DNA of 64,000 nucleotides from Microbotryum silenes-acaulis (Eukaryota > Basidiomycota > Microbotryomycetes > Microbotryales > Microbotryaceae). Position 1 is the first letter of the stretch, and each line of letters opens with the position of its first letter. The notes beneath the pieces are model-generated. The model searched no databases, was not told the origin of the DNA, and saw only the letters and a program-made list of their open reading frames with translations. A program made the position numbers and the translations under genes. The DNA lies in contig QPFY01000005.1 of NCBI GenBank assembly GCA_003665825.1, positions 1,664,542 through 1,728,541 on the forward strand, in the 5' to 3' direction. Shown piece after piece: positions 7,991 to 18,617 of the stretch.

Positions 7991-10792
7991 CAAATGCCCC
8001 GACCCAGCTTTGGTGGCCATCGCTACATGCTCGTGATTGTCGACGACTACACTCGTAAACATTGGTGCATCCTCCTCACTTACAAAAGTGACGTCTTCCA
8101 TCGCCTCCGCAACTGGATCCTCGAAGTCGAGAACACCACGGGTGATCGGGTGAAAACCATTCGCTCGGACAACGGCGGGGAGTTCACCCTGCGTAGTTTC
8201 GTCGATTTCTGTTTGAGCAAGGGCATCCGTCGGGAACTCACAATCCCTTACACGCCTCAACAAAACGGACGCGTCGAGCGCACCAATCGGACGATCAAAG
8301 AGGGTATCCTCGCTTTGCTCTACTCGGCTGGCGCTGATCCACGCCTCTGGGCTGAAGCTGCCAAGTACTTCGTGCACTGCAAGAACTTGATGCCCCATGC
8401 GGGCATCCGTGGCGATATTCCCGACACTCGCTGGCATGGTGTCGCACCGGATGTCTCCTCGCTGCGTGCCTTTGGCTGCCGCGCTTGGCACTGCCTCCCC
8501 TCGGTTAAGCGCACCGACCTCGACCCCAAGGCCGTGCCACTCATCTTCGTAGGGCTCGACGACCACGCAAAGGCCTATCGCCTCTTCGACCCGGCTACAC
8601 GCAAAATTATCCTCAGTCGCAACGTCGTCTTTTGTGAATCTGAGTTCCCCGCCCTGCAGCCTGTGGCCAACACCCACACCGGCGCCATTCCGCTTCCTGT
8701 GGCCGCCGACATTTACCCTGACCAGGTAGACCACTCTGAGCCTTTGCTCGTTGCTTCCCCTCGCTCTCTGGCGCCTCGCGCTGAGCTCCCTGGACCTGTG
8801 CCCGCTGCCTCTGACCAAGGCCTGCGCCGTCCCTCCCCGGCCCGCGACATCCCTGACCAGGGCTCCCGCGCGCCTCCTGCCTCCGACCAAGGCTCTCCCG
8901 TAGCCCACGCTGGTGACCACCCTGACCAGGGCTCACCAACCTCCACCGCCTCTGACCAAGGCAGCTCCGACTCAGCCATCTCCACGCCTTGCCCATCACC
9001 GCGACCGGTGGCTCCACGTCCGTTGCCGGCGCCACCCTCGCCTGCTCGATCCGAATCACCAGACCCCATCGACCTCTTGCCACGTTCGGGCAACGTTGCT
9101 TCACTCTGCCTTGCGCAGGAATTCCCTGACGACATCGATGCCGCGCTCCACTCGCCTCCGGCCGTCGCCTACCTTGCCTCTGGAGCCGCTGCTCTGCTCG
9201 ACACCTCGCCCGCCGACCCGACGGAACTGATCGCTCCTGCTCGGGACCCTCCACACTGGCGCGCTGCGATGGCAACCCCGCAGGCAGACGAGTGGCGCCT
9301 CGCTGCCCAGGCCGAATTCGACTCGCTCTCCCGCGATTTCTCGGCCTTCACACCAATTGATGAGTCTCTCGTGCCTGCAGACTCCAAGGTTCTCGGTTCG
9401 CGCTTTGTCTTCCGCACAAAACGCGATCAACACGGCCAAATCAAGTCGTACAAAGGCCGCCTGGTTGCTCGTGGTGATTCTCAACGCTCGGGCATCGATT
9501 TCGACGAGACCTTTGCCCCCGTCGCCAAATTCACCTCCATTCGCACACTCCTGGCCCTCGCAGCCGCTCATGGGTACCACGTCCACCAGGCCGACATCGA
9601 CAAGGCTTATCTTCACGGTAAACTCGACAAGCCCCTGTACATTCGCGTGCCCGAAGGGATTTACATGCCGGGCAAGGTCCTCCAGCTGCACCGGTCTCTC
9701 TACGGCTTGCGCCAGGCTGGTCGCATCTGGAACGACGAGATCGACTCTGCATTGTCGGCACTTGGCTACGTCGCCACCGAGTCCGACCACTGCGTCTATG
9801 TCCGCACTGCCGGTGATGAGCGCCACTACATCGCGCTCTATGTTGACGACTTGCTCATGATCAGCCCTTCTCTCCCAGAGATCAAGCGTACCCTCCAAGG
9901 CCTTGAACAGCGCTATGGTGTCAAACGACTCGGTGAGGCTGAATACGTCCTTGGTATCCAGATTCGGCGTTCTGCCGACGGCTCCATCTCCCTCAGTCAG
10001 GAGCAATACCTCAAGGACGTCCTCGCTCGTTTTGGTATGTCCGATGCCCATCCCGTTGCCACGCCCATGCAAGCCGATCTCCGCCTCGAAGTCGAGCTCC
10101 AGCCCACCCCGTTCCCGGATCGCACTCGGTATCTACAGGCGATTGGCTCCCTCATGTACGCATCGACCGGTACTCGCCCCGACCTGGCCTACACTGTCGG
10201 TTACTTGGCTCGGTTCTCTCAGTCACCATCCGTTGCTGCCTGGGGTGCTGTCAAGCACGCCTTTCGCTATCTCGCTGGTACTCTGTCTCACGGTCTACGC
10301 TACACTTGCGGGGATCCGGCACCCTTGGTTGGCTACTCGGACTGCAACTGGGGTGCTTGCGTCCTATCCTCAAAATCGACCATGGGTTACACCTTTGTCT
10401 TCGCAGGCGCGGCCGTCTCGTGGTCATCTCGCCTCCAGTCTCGGGTTGCCGACTCTACTTGTGACGCCGAGTACCTTGCCTTGTCACACGCCGGCAAGGA
10501 GGCTATCTTCCTACGTCAGCTGTTTGGTGAGCTCGGCCTTCCTTCATCCCAACCCGTTCTCATCTATGGCGACAACCAAGGTGCCAATGCTCTCACCAAA
10601 AACCCGGTCTTTCACGCTCGCACTCGGCACATTCGTCTTCGTGAACACTTCGTCCGAGATATGGTCTCCCTGGGTGACATCATCGTACAATATATCGCCA
10701 CCAGCGAGATGACTGCCGACATTTTCACCAAGGCTTTGTCTCGCGACCTCTTTGCTCGACACCGCGGCCGACTTGGCATCTGTGTTTCCTGA
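7991..10792 (+). CDS. Copia-A1#2 integrase core, reverse transcriptase and RNase H (shifted frame)
   Basis: From QMPRPSFGG onward the frame is open for 933 codons. It holds the integrase catalytic residues (IVDDYTRKHW region, RSDNGGEF, NGRVERTNRT), a spacer with seven or eight SDQG/PDQG repeats (about 8,730-8,960), reverse transcriptase from WRLAAQAEFDSL through SRFVFRTKRDQ, DKAYLHGKLD and YVDDLLMIS (near 9,838), and RNase H with GYSDCNWGAC, DSTCDAEYLAL and YGDNQGAN. Together with the gag part this would be a polyprotein of about 1,450 residues, normal for Ty1/copia. Confidence 0.93.
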   Translation, partial: QMPRPSFGGHRYMLVIVDDYTRKHWCILLTYKSDVFHRLRNWILEVENTTGDRVKTIRSDNGGEFTLRSFVDFCLSKGIRRELTIPYTPQQNGRVERTNRTIKEGILALLYSAGADPRLWAEAAKYFVHCKNLMPHAGIRGDIPDTRWHGVAPDVSSLRAFGCRAWHCLPSVKRTDLDPKAVPLIFVGLDDHAKAYRLFDPATRKIILSRNVVFCESEFPALQPVANTHTGAIPLPVAADIYPDQVDHSEPLLVASPRSLAPRAELPGPVPAASDQGLRRPSPARDIPDQGSRAPPASDQGSPVAHAGDHPDQGSPTSTASDQGSSDSAISTPCPSPRPVAPRPLPAPPSPARSESPDPIDLLPRSGNVASLCLAQEFPDDIDAALHSPPAVAYLASGAAALLDTSPADPTELIAPARDPPHWRAAMATPQADEWRLAAQAEFDSLSRDFSAFTPIDESLVPADSKVLGSRFVFRTKRDQHGQIKSYKGRLVARGDSQRSGIDFDETFAPVAKFTSIRTLLALAAAHGYHVHQADIDKAYLHGKLDKPLYIRVPEGIYMPGKVLQLHRSLYGLRQAGRIWNDEIDSALSALGYVATESDHCVYVRTAGDERHYIALYVDDLLMISPSLPEIKRTLQGLEQRYGVKRLGEAEYVLGIQIRRSADGSISLSQEQYLKDVLARFGMSDAHPVATPMQADLRLEVELQPTPFPDRTRYLQAIGSLMYASTGTRPDLAYTVGYLARFSQSPSVAAWGAVKHAFRYLAGTLSHGLRYTCGDPAPLVGYSDCNWGACVLSSKSTMGYTFVFAGAAVSWSSRLQSRVADSTCDAEYLALSHAGKEAIFLRQLFGELGLPSSQPVLIYGDNQGANALTKNPVFHARTRHIRLREHFVRDMVSLGDIIVQYIATSEMTADIFTKALSRDLFARHRGRLGICVS

Positions 10793-10810
10793 TACTCGAA
10801 GTAGGGGGGG

Positions 10811-11158
10811 TGTGAGATTGACAACCTCTTCTATTTCCTTCTCATATCATCCCTCACTTCCTTTCCTTGTCTTCTCTTGGTTTTTGGCCTGCCTTTTCCC
10901 ACCTAGCTCTCTTCCTCACTGGGCTGGGTCCGTGCGCCTGACACAGGCCACGGAGCCAGCCCCGAGCTTACCTCAGCCAACTGGCTCCGCACTTCTCACT
11001 CTCCTGCTCAAGCAACTTCTTGGTCTGGTCTCCTTGGTCCGTCGATCAGAGCCTAACCACCGCTTGAGCAGGTGTGTAACAAGCAACTTCTTGGTCTGGT
11101 CTCCTTGGTCCGTCGATCAGAGCCTAACCACCGCTTGAGCAGTCGTCGCATCTTCATA
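10811..11158 (+). repeat. Copia-A1#2 3' LTR (348 bp)
   Basis: It starts TGTGAGATTGAC, right after the tract GAAGTAGGGGGGG, and ends CTTCATA. It contains two 71-base units and is followed by the AGTTC target duplication. Confidence 0.94.
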
Positions 11159-11163
11159 AGTTC

Positions 11164-12852
11164 TCGCCATCACCTCCTGCGTCGGACGTGACCGACGACT
11201 CAGCCGACCCAATCGACTTCTTGTCATGCCCGTCTCGCGCCGCTGCCTTCGCCGCCACCACTGCTGGTTCACCGGTCGTCGAACTCGAAGGGCCAACCGA
11301 GGACCCCCAAAATTGGTCGCAGGCGGTCAAGTCAGGTAAAGAGGAGATCTGGAGGCAAGCAGCAGCCGATGAGTTTCACTCCCTTGCCACCGAGTACAAA
11401 TGCTTCACCCCGGTCAACTCCTCCTCACTGCCCCCCGGTGCCAAAGTCCTTGGATCCAGGTTCATCTTCCGCACCAAACGCGATCAACTTGGCAAGATCA
11501 CTTCGCACAAGGGCCGGCTCGTTGCACAGGGCTTCTCCCAGCGCCCAGGTATCGATTACGATGAGACGTTTGCTCCTGTCGCCAAGTTCACCTCAATCCG
11601 AGCTCTCATCGCACTGGCCGCCGCCAAGAACCTCCACGTCCATCAGGCCGACGTTGACAAGGCATACCTCCACGGCGAGCTGAAGGAAGACCTCTACATG
11701 CGCGTCCCACAAGGTGTTGACATGCCCGGTAAAGTCCTCAAACTCCATCGATCGATCTACGGCCTCAAGCAGGCCGGCCGAGTCTGGAATGAGCACATTG
11801 ACTTGACGCTGAAGAGCCTCAACTACCGCGCCACAGCCAAGGACCACTGCGTGTACGTACGACGCGACGGCGACCAATACCACTACATCGCCCTCTACGT
11901 CGATGACTTGCTGATGGTCAGCCCTTCGGAGGACGAGATCGAGCGCATCCTCAACGGCCTGGAGCAAAAATACGGCATCAAGCGACTTGGCCCAGCCCAA
12001 TACATCTTGGGGATCCAGATCAAACGACAGGCCGACAAATCCATCATCCTGTCGCAGGAGGCGTACATCACAAGTATCCTCCGCAGATTTGGAATGTCAG
12101 ACAGCAGCCCCGCCTCCACGCCCATGGCCCCAAACCGCCAGCTCGAGCATTCGCTCGCGGAACCGTCAAAGATCGCTCAGACGCGCTACATGCAGGCCAT
12201 TGGGTGCCTCCTCTACGCCGCCACTGGTACTCGCCCAGACATCTCCTACGCCGTTGGATACCTTGCACGCTTCTCTGCCAGTCCCACACCTGAACACTGG
12301 ACGGCCATCAAGACTGTCTTCCGGTACTTACGTGGAACCGCACGTCTGGGACTGCACTACAGCTCTGAACAAGGCAAGTTCTCCGGCTGCACCGGTTACT
12401 CTGACGCGGACTGGGGAACCTGCACCACGTCATCACGGTCAACCATGGGGTACAGCTTCCACCTGGCTGGCTCCGTTATCTCCTGGTCCTCCAAAGTGCA
12501 AAACCGAGTGGCCGACTCCACCACAGACGCCGAGTACCTCGCCCTCTCGCATGCCTCGAAGGAAGCTGGCCACCTCCAAGAACTACTTATGGAGCTGGGC
12601 ATCGACACTCAAGCTCCCGTCCAACTTTACGGCGACAACCAAGGAGCACTGGCTCTCGCCAAGAACCCCACCCTTCACCACCGGTCCCGACACATTCGCA
12701 TTCGCGAACATTTCGTACGCGACCAGGTCAGGCTGGGCACCATTCGAGTCGACTATGTGGACACGAAAACCATGGTCGCCGATATCTTCACCAAGGCACT
12801 TGGGCCTTTAGTGTTCAAGGTTCATCGTGAGAACCTGGGTCTCCGAGGCTAA
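11164..12852 (+). CDS. Copia-E polyprotein part 2: reverse transcriptase and RNase H
   Basis: It continues part 1 in frame (SPSPPASDVTDD...). The reverse transcriptase runs from EEIWRQAAADEFHSL through [39 protein letters not shown] and the active site YVDDLLMVS. RNase H shows [23 protein letters not shown] and YGDNQGALAL, and the C-terminus is [15 protein letters not shown]. Both catalytic aspartates of the polymerase are present. Joined to part 1 the frame is 1,142 codons with no break, so Copia-E was open along its whole length when A1#2 entered. Confidence 0.93.
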   Translation, partial: SPSPPASDVTDDSADPIDFLSCPSRAAAFAATTAGSPVVELEGPTEDPQNWSQAVKSGKEEIWRQAAADEFHSLATEYKCFTPVNSSSLPPGAKVLGSRFIFRTKRDQLGKITSHKGRLVAQGFSQRPGIDYDETFAPVAKFTSIRALIALAAAKNLHVHQADVDKAYLHGELKEDLYMRVPQGVDMPGKVLKLHRSIYGLKQAGRVWNEHIDLTLKSLNYRATAKDHCVYVRRDGDQYHYIALYVDDLLMVSPSEDEIERILNGLEQKYGIKRLGPAQYILGIQIKRQADKSIILSQEAYITSILRRFGMSDSSPASTPMAPNRQLEHSLAEPSKIAQTRYMQAIGCLLYAATGTRPDISYAVGYLARFSASPTPEHWTAIKTVFRYLRGTARLGLHYSSEQGKFSGCTGYSDADWGTCTTSSRSTMGYSFHLAGSVISWSSKVQNRVADSTTDAEYLALSHASKEAGHLQELLMELGIDTQAPVQLYGDNQGALALAKNPTLHHRSRHIRIREHFVRDQVRLGTIRVDYVDTKTMVADIFTKALGPLVFKVHRENLGLRG

Positions 12853-12874
12853 GTAAGCTTCGAGCGAGGGGGGG

Positions 12875-13082
12875 TGTTGAATTCCATACACTCTTGCTTA
12901 GATCAATCTCCAATCCGCGCCGCTTGGACCTCTCTTTGGACTTAGAGATATTTCGCACACTCGCACTGCGCGCCTCTTTAGTCTTCCCCCTAACGCTCCA
13001 AACTACTCCCTTACAACCCGTACTCTGTCTCGTGTACTTACTGGTTGCCGATCCAGTCCCCTCTCGAGACATACGATTAACA
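12875..13082 (+). repeat. Copia-E 3' LTR (208 bp)
   Basis: It starts TGTTGAATTCC after a G-rich tract and ends GATTAACA. Its last part is identical to the 5' remnant at 4,000-4,068. Confidence 0.93.
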
Positions 13083-13215
13083 CAGCGAACATGGTTGCGG
13101 ACCTATTCACCAAAGCGCTGGGTCCCAAGATTTTTGGTATACATTGCTATGCTCTAGGCCTCCGGACGCGGCACCCACGGCTCAAGTCTACCTCGCGTTC
13201 GCGTGGGGGGGGGGG
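13083..13215 (+). pseudogene. Copia-D#2 fragment: end of RNase H
   Basis: It encodes the last residues of a Copia-D RNase H ([16 protein letters not shown]) and the G-rich tract before the LTR. It is almost identical to 19,811-19,944. The upstream part lies beyond Copia-E and off the window. Confidence 0.88.
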
Positions 13216-13461
13216 TGTGAGGAATCCACTCTCCGCTCGGGTCAGGACTTCGGCGCGCGGATCGAGCCGGGCGCATCGGCCCAGGACTTAGGTGCACGGA
13301 GCGAGCCCGGGACTTAGGCGCGCGGAGCGAGCCGGGCGCATCGGCTCAGCCCCGAGGCTCCCTGGCTGAGGACTTGGGGCGCGCGGCTCCCTTACTGTTA
13401 GCTTCCTATTCATCACTCTTGGCTATCACTACATCGCTGACGTAGTAGAGTTGATCGAATA
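13216..13461 (+). repeat. Copia-D#2 3' LTR (246 bp)
   Basis: It starts TGTGAGGAATCCAC and ends TTGATCGAATA. It carries about three copies of the GGACTTAGGCGCGCGG block and only one copy of the 53-base terminal block that is doubled in Copia-D#1. It sits in the reverse transcriptase region of Copia-A2. Confidence 0.9.
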
Positions 13462-15150
13462 AGCGACGGGTGCGAAGGTCTCATCGAAATCAATGCCGGA
13501 ACGCTGAGAGTCACCACGAGCAACCAGTCGGCCTTTGTAAGACTTGATGTGGCCGTGTTGGTCGCGTTTCGTGCGGAAGACAAAGCGCGAGCCGAGGACT
13601 TTGGAGTCTGCAGGCACGAGGGACTCATCAATTGGCGTGAAGGCCGAGAAATCCCGGGAGAGCGAGTCGAATTCGGCCTGGGCAGCGAGACGCCACTCGT
13701 CTGCTTGCGGGGTTGCCATCGCAGCGCGCCAGTGAGGAGGGTCCCGGGCAGGTGCGATCAGTTGCGTCGGGTCGACGGGCGAGGTTTCGAGCAGAGCAGT
13801 GGCGCCAGAGGCGAGGTAGGCAACAGGCGAGGGGGAGTGAAGCGCAGCATCAACGTCGTCAGGGAATTCCTGCGCAAGGCAGAGGGACGCAACATCACCC
13901 GAGCGTGGCAAGAGGTCGATTGGATCGGGCGATTCGGATCGAGCGGGCGAGGGTGGCGCGGGCAATGGACGTGGAGCCACCGGTCGCGGGGATGGACAGG
14001 GCGTGGAGATGGCCGAGTCGGAGCTGCCTTGGTCAGAGGCGCAGGAGGTTGGGGAATCCCGGTCGGAGTGGTCACCAGTTTGGGATATGGGAGAGCCTTG
14101 GTCAGAGGCGGGAGGCGCGCGTGAGTCCTGGTCAGGGATGTCACGGGCCGGGGAGGGACGGCGCAGGCCTTGGTCAGAGGCAGCGGGTGCAGGTCCAGGG
14201 AGCTCGGCGCGAGGAGCCAGAGAGCGAGGGGGAGCAACGAGCAAAGGCTCAGAGTGGTCGACCTGGTCAGGGTAAATGTCGGCGGCCACCGGAAGTGGGA
14301 TGTCGCCAGTGTGGGTGTTGGCCACAGGCTGCAGGGCAGGGAACTCAGATTCACGAAAGAGGACGTTGCGACTGAGGAGGATTTTGCGTGTAGCCGGGTC
14401 GAATAGGCGATACGCCTTCGCGTGGTCGTCGAGCCCTACGAATATGAGTGGTACAGCCTTGGGGTCGAGGTCGGTACGCTTAACCGAGGGGAGGCAGTGC
14501 CAAGCACGGCAGCCAAAGGCACGCAGCGAGGAGACATCCGGGGCAACACCATGCCAGCGAGTGTCGGGAATGGTGCCGCGAATACCCGCATGGGGCATCA
14601 AGTTCTTGCAATGCACGAAGTATCTGGCAGCTTTGGCCCAGAGACGTGTATCGGCGCCGGCCGAGTAGAGCAGAGCAAGGATACCCTCTTTGATGGTCCG
14701 ATTGGTGCGTTCAACACGTCCGTTTTGTTGAGGCGTGTACGGAATAGTGAGTTCGCGACGGATGCCCTTGGTCAAACAGAAGTCGACAAAGTTGCGCAGA
14801 GTGAACTCGCCACCATTGTCAGAGCGAATGGTTTTTACCCGATCACCCGTGGTGTTTTCTACCTCAAGAATCCAGTCGCGGAGACGGTGAAAGACGTCGC
14901 TCTTGTAAGTGAGGAGGATGCACCAATGTTTGCGGGTGTAGTCGTCGACAATCACAAGCATTTAGCAATGACCGCCGAAGCTGGCTCGAGGCATTTGGGC
15001 AACGTCGACATGGACAAGGTCCAGACGGCCAGACGCAATGGACTGGGAACGAGTGAAAGGAAGGGTGTGCGCTTTGGAAGCGAGACAAGCATTGCAATTG
15101 AAAGACCTAACCTCCTCCTCTGAATATACCCAATCCACCCCAGTGACCAA
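13462..15150 (-). pseudogene. Copia-A2 integrase and start of reverse transcriptase
   Basis: The frame continues from the gag part (TGVDWVYSEEEVRSFNCNAC...). A TAC to TAA change at 14,962-14,964, right before MLVIVDDYTRKHW, stops the integrase. After that 500 codons are open with RSDNGGEF, NGRVERTNRT, a degenerate SDQG spacer (some copies now DRD or DQD) and RT start SRFVFRTKRDQHG. The frame ends where the Copia-D#2 LTR interrupts FAPVA. Confidence 0.9.
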
Positions 15151-15440
15151 TGTGAGGAATCCACTCTCCACTCGGGTCAGGACTTAGGCGCGCGGAGCGA
15201 GCCGGGCGCATCGGCCCAGGACTTAGGCGCGCGCAGCGAGCCTGGCACATTGGCTCAGCCCCGAGGCTCGCTGGCTGAGGACTTGGGGCGCGCGGCTCCC
15301 TTACTGTTAGATTCCTATTCATCACTCTTGGCTATAACTACATCGCTGACGTAGTAGAGTTGATCGAATAGGTATGTTGAAATGAGATTCATCACTCTTG
15401 GCTATAACTACATCGCTGACGTAGTAGAGTTGATCGAATA
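15151..15440 (+). repeat. Copia-D#1 5' LTR (290 bp)
   Basis: It starts TGTGAGGAATCC and ends TTGATCGAATA. It contains two GGACTTAGGCGCGCG blocks where the 3' LTR has one, which accounts for the length difference. The terminal 53-base block occurs twice, ending at 15,370 and 15,440, with a short spacer that begins GGTATGTTG. Confidence 0.94.
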
Positions 15441-15472
15441 GGTTATAAGCCCACGAGCTACCAGCCCCGCCG
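15441..15472 (+). other. Copia-D#1 primer-binding site, tRNA half with TAT in the anticodon position
   Basis: GGTTATAAGCCCACGAGC follows the LTR. The complement has the GCTGGTAGCTCGT D-arm and the loop CTTATAA, against CTCATAA in Copia-A1 and E: the change is at the wobble base. Confidence 0.78.
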
Positions 15473-15473
15473 C

Positions 15474-18400
15474 TTGCAATTTTCCCTCGAGCCCAGCCAC
15501 TCGAGCCGCCCCAGCACATCGCACCATCGCAGCATGGACAGCTCCCCCGCCCCGCCTTCGCCCCCCAGGGACATCAGCTCCCCTGACCCTTCGATCAGCG
15601 TGCAAATCGCCACGCTACAGGCACAGCTTGCCGCTCTACAGGCCTCACAGCCCCCTGCCGCCGCCGCCGCCACCCCGCCCGTCACTGCCACGCAGGCAAA
15701 CACCGCCACCGCATCAAAAGTCGTGTTCCCCAAGCACGCTCGCCTTGACGGCCCTAAGTCGTTTACAAACTGGTTACGTCAACTCCGTCTCGCGCTCCCA
15801 AATCAAGCCCGTGGTTACGTTCTTGACGGTGTCATTCCCCCGACGTGGACGGCCGACCAGCTTGCCGCCCGTGACGACGCCGCGCGTGAAATCATCGTTG
15901 GCTCGATCGACTCAGCCGACGTCTCAGCCACCCTCGACACCATCCCCAGCGACGACCTGTCGGCACCACGCATCTTCGCCGCACTCAAGGCTCGTTTCGC
16001 ACCGGACGACGCCACTCGCACCCTCGAGTTGTTCGCCCGCCTTTGGGACTTCAGGAAGATGCCTGCCTCCGTCGAGGCGTACGACACGTGGCTCCGTGAA
16101 TACATGTCGATCGCGCAGGAAATCCGCGACGCCAAAACCTCGCTCAACGACGTGCTCGCCACTCACGTGCTCGCCATGGTCCCACCCTGCCTTGACAGCT
16201 TCCGACTCACGTTCACGGACGAGCAGCGCAACCAACGCGACCTCCCGGAACTCACGACGCTGACGGACCGCATTCGCATCCAGCTTCGCTTGGCGGGACT
16301 CTCGTCATCGCACTCGGCCATGCTCGCCACCGCCTCCCCTTGTCCCGCCTGCCGCGCCCCCGGCCACCGTCTGCGCGACTGCACCTCACGGGCGACACAC
16401 CCGCCCGCCGGCCCCTGCCGCCGCTGCCACAAGAAAGGTCACTGGGCCCTCGACTGCAAGCACCGGGGCGAACAGAAACACACCGGCGACGACAACCAGG
16501 ACGACATGTCTCTCCCCGCCGCTCAACAGCCTAACATCGGCTATTTCGCCTCCTGCCTGTTCGCTCGCCGGCAACTCCCAACTGACGCCTTTGTAGTCGA
16601 CTCGGGCGCCACGGCACACATGGTCGCCGATCGTTCTCTATTCACGGCTTATCGCCAGACGGCGCACACCAAGATCGGCGGCATTGCCGGCGGTATCACG
16701 GCCATCGGCATGGGGGACGTAGCGTTCGTTGCCAAGACCGGACATCCGATCACGCTGCGTGGCGTTCTGCACACGCCGGGCCTCCACGTCAACCTCCTCT
16801 CTGTCTCTCGCCTCTGCGACACCGACCGCGTTCGACTCGCCTTCACCAGCGACGGCATCGACATCGCCAAGGACGGCCAGGCCATTGCTCACGGTACCAG
16901 GGTTAACGACGGTCTCTACCTTTTGGACGCGGATCACACCAAGTGTCAGCAGCTTGCCCTTCTCTCGCGTTCTGAGTCTACCGTGCCCCTGCTTACCCTT
17001 CACCGCTGCCTCGGCCATCTTGCCCCATCCTCTATACAGAAGATGATTGCCGCAGGTTTGCTGGACGGGTTTGGGGCCGGGTACAGTGACAAAGACGTAG
17101 AGGAGTTTGTTTGCAATGCTTGCCTTGGTTCCAAAGGCCACCGTCTTCCTTTTCCCGACTCTGAGTCGCATTCCCCCGAGAGACTTGGCCTCGTGCACAG
17201 CGATGTCCTTTCGTTCCCCACTCCGTCCTTGACCGGGAAGCGCTACCTTGTCACATTTCTTCACGACCACTCTCGCAAACTCTGGGCATACGCGATCGAT
17301 CACAAAAGCGACGTCTTCCCGACCTTCCAGACATGGCTCGCCGAAGTGGAGTTAGAAACGAACGCGCGTTTAAGGATTCTTCGCACCGACAACGGCGGGG
17401 AGTACCGATCGAACGCATTCACGGAGTTCTGCAAGTCCAGGGGCATTCGTCGTCAATACTCTATTCCCTACACACCTCAGCAAAACGGTCGTGCCGAACG
17501 TGTCAATCTCTCCATTGTCGAGGGCATCCTCGCCCTCCTTGCTGACTCCCATCTGCCGGCCACCTTTTGGGATGAAGCGGCTGCGTACTTCGTTTATTGC
17601 AAAAACAGGTGCTCACACTCAGCTTTGGCCAAACAGACTCCAGAATCCGTTTGGAACGGCCAACGCACCACCACCACCGCCCTCCACCCGTTCGGCTGCG
17701 CGGCCTGGCTCACGGTCGCGCCGGACCTTCGCAGCAAGCTCGACCCCAAGGCCGCGCGCGTGATCTTCACCGGTTACGACCTCGCCTCCAAGGCTTTCCG
17801 TTTCTTCGACCATTCTACCAACAAGGTTGTGATTGGCCGAAATGCCACCTTCCTCGACGACGACTTCCCCGGCCTCCCAATCAACACGCCCGTCGATGTG
17901 GACAACACCGAACGCCAGTTCGTCATTCCCGCCGACACGCCCGCCCCCGCCGTCAAGACGAGGACCCCACTAGTAAGGTCGGCGCACATGGACGTCTCAT
18001 CCTCTCTTGATGATTCTGCCATGAGCGCCGTTGACGTGGCCCCAGGGTACACTGGCGGATCCTTACTTAATTCTACAGATATCAGCCCCTCGCCGTCCCC
18101 GTCGCTTGTCCCGCTTTCGTCGCCCGCCACGTCCTCGGCCGGAGGACCGTCCCTCGATGACTCGGACGACCCGCTTGACCTCCTCAACTCCAACACCGCG
18201 GTTCGCCTCAACCTGATGGACGTACATCGATCCGACGACGACACCCTGGTGACGCCCGCACCCGCCATTGCCCCCGCTGAACAGCCCTCCGATGACGACT
18301 CCCCTGATGAGATCGATTTCCTCTCTCGCCACCACCGCGCCTTCATCGCCACAGACGACGACGACCCCACCCTCGACGCCATCGAGCCCGTCAAGTCGAT

Positions 18401-18617
18401 TACTAGCGATCCTCAGACCTGGCGCGAAGCAATGTCCAGCGACGAGCACGACATCTGGGCTCAGGCTGCCGCCGCCGAGTTCACCGCCATGCGCGACGAC
18501 TTCAAGGTGTTCACCATCGAGCCTCGATCCTCCGTACCGCCGGGCGCCACTATCGTCACCTCCAAGTTCGTCTGGAAGACCAAACGCGACGCACGTGGCG
18601 AAGTCACGGGGCACAAG
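15474..18617 (+). CDS. Copia-D#1 gag, protease, integrase, start of reverse transcriptase
   Basis: An ATG at 15,474 opens the frame; [11 protein letters not shown] at 15,534 is an equally possible start. Gag is about 340 residues with two perfect CCHC knuckles ([14 protein letters not shown] near residue 290 and [14 protein letters not shown] near 315). The protease [11 protein letters not shown] is near 375. The integrase HHCC finger (LTLHRCLGH ... CNACLGSKG) is at about 505-550, then [14 protein letters not shown] and NGRAERVN. Reverse transcriptase starts at about 980 and is in frame to [15 protein letters not shown] deletion near 18,615 then throws the frame off; the sister copy at 25,890-25,915 keeps the missing bases, which encode KARLVAQG. 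Confidence 0.92.

Larger units (their letters stand above)
5841..11158 (+). mobile_element. Copia-A1#2, complete Ty1/copia element
   Basis: The 5' LTR is 5,841-6,324, the priming site 6,325-6,359, gag-pol 6,438-10,792, a polypurine tract just before 10,811 and the 3' LTR 10,811-11,158. The 5-base target duplication AGTTC (5,836-5,840 and 11,159-11,163) is exact. The element splits Copia-E in its integrase-RT spacer. One single-base deletion breaks the polyprotein. Confidence 0.96.
4000..13082 (+). mobile_element. Copia-E, gag-less Ty1/copia element interrupted by Copia-A1#2
   Basis: It comprises an LTR remnant (4,000-4,068), a half-tRNA priming site, coding part 1 (4,101-5,840), the inserted Copia-A1#2 (5,841-11,158), coding part 2 (11,164-12,852), a purine-rich tract (GAGCGAGGGGGGG) and the 3' LTR (12,875-13,082). 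The two coding parts are in the same frame once the insert and one AGTTC duplication are removed. It sits in the RNase H region of Copia-D#2: CAGCG at 13,083-13,087 is the likely right-hand target duplication. Confidence 0.9.

Noticed and set aside
7985..8036. Programmed gag-pol frameshift in Copia-A1
   Set aside because: The break is in the middle of the integrase, and A1#1 and A2 have one more C and read through, so it is a private deletion or sequencing error.
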